Below are positions 39,550 through 39,588 of a stretch of 39,588 bases of DNA, piece by piece. Position numbers and translations under genes: made by a program. Each line of letters begins with the position of its first letter. Positions within the stretch are counted from its first letter, which is position 1. This DNA comes from an uncultured Ruminococcus sp. (lineage in GTDB: Bacteria > Bacillota > Clostridia > Oscillospirales > Ruminococcaceae), in assembly GCA_900541495.1 (NCBI GenBank), contig UQKC01000018.1, positions 1 through 39,588 of the forward strand. Direction: 5' to 3'. The notes beneath the pieces were generated by a model, which saw only the letters and a list, made by a program, of their open reading frames with translations, did not search any database and was not told the origin of the DNA.

Positions 39550-39588
39550 CTATTTTAGCCACGTGAAGATACACGCGATTTGAACGAA

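Larger units (their letters stand above)
29099..39588. mobile_element. AT-rich genomic island, right end outside window
   Basis: From the tRNA 3' fragment onward base composition shifts: a sampled line (30001-30060) has about 33% GC against about 60% in a backbone line (26701-26760). Contents are the dynamin operon, a decayed IS630 element and the nuclease/helicase pair. The intact tRNA and an integrase would be expected beyond 39588. The upstream boundary is supported by the tRNA fragment; the rest is inference. Confidence 0.55.

Noticed and set aside
1..39588. CRISPR arrays
   Set aside because: Reading both strands shows no series of identical repeats with unique spacers of even length; the direct repeats found are att sites, arm sites or transposon ends.

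Overview
The window looks like a chromosomal segment of a low-to-mid GC Gram-positive anaerobe of the Clostridia, most like Ruminococcus/Oscillospiraceae. The signs are strong AGGAGG-type ribosome binding sites, frequent TTG starts, textbook TTGACA-17-TATAAT promoters, many short lipoproteins and ECF-type components, and a cytoplasmic GH3 glycosidase. The species assignment is inference; no rRNA is present.

Backbone, part 1 (1-9540). A YczE/YitT-like membrane protein is divergent from a LysR regulator. Two inverted-repeat elements follow, then trkA-trkH (potassium uptake), a small lipoprotein, a second LysR regulator and a GH3 beta-glucosidase. Most of these genes have their own recognisable promoter and terminator.

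Integrative mobilizable element (about 9863-20085). It is bounded by 59-bp direct repeats covering the 3' end of tRNA-Leu(TAA); the intact tRNA lies at the right end. From left to right it holds a Fic/Doc toxin with a coupled DNA-binding partner, a HEPN-like gene beside the deletion scar of a type I restriction-modification gene, an XRE repressor divergent from a MobV-type relaxase, an excisionase-like HTH protein, a CHC2 zinc-finger primase fragment, a P4/D5-type helicase and a tyrosine integrase. The C-terminal stub of a second, related integrase sits just outside the left repeat. This indicates an earlier tandem element that has mostly been deleted.

Backbone, part 2 (20153-29098). This part holds a membrane protein, a solitary sugar-type ABC binding lipoprotein, RNase HI, a CPBP protease, an ECF S-component-like protein, a NifS-like cysteine desulfurase and an MFS transporter. 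Two MITE-like elements lie between genes.

AT-rich island (about 29099 to beyond the right edge). It begins at an orphan tRNA 3' end that looks like an attL. The most interesting locus is a four-gene minus-strand operon (35299-29281). It encodes two large dynamin-like GTPases (850 and 943 aa), a 111-aa helical protein and a 95-aa single-pass membrane protein, the last three genes being joined by ATGA overlaps. It resembles, but does not obviously match, the LeoA/LeoBC (Eleos) dynamin-type anti-phage loci. A worn IS630-family element separates it from a UvrD-like helicase gene preceded by what looks like the 5'-truncated C-terminal part of an OLD/TOPRIM nuclease, an arrangement like Gabija. The island therefore looks like a defence island in which some systems are decaying and the dynamin operon is largely intact, apart from one in-frame stop codon near its start.
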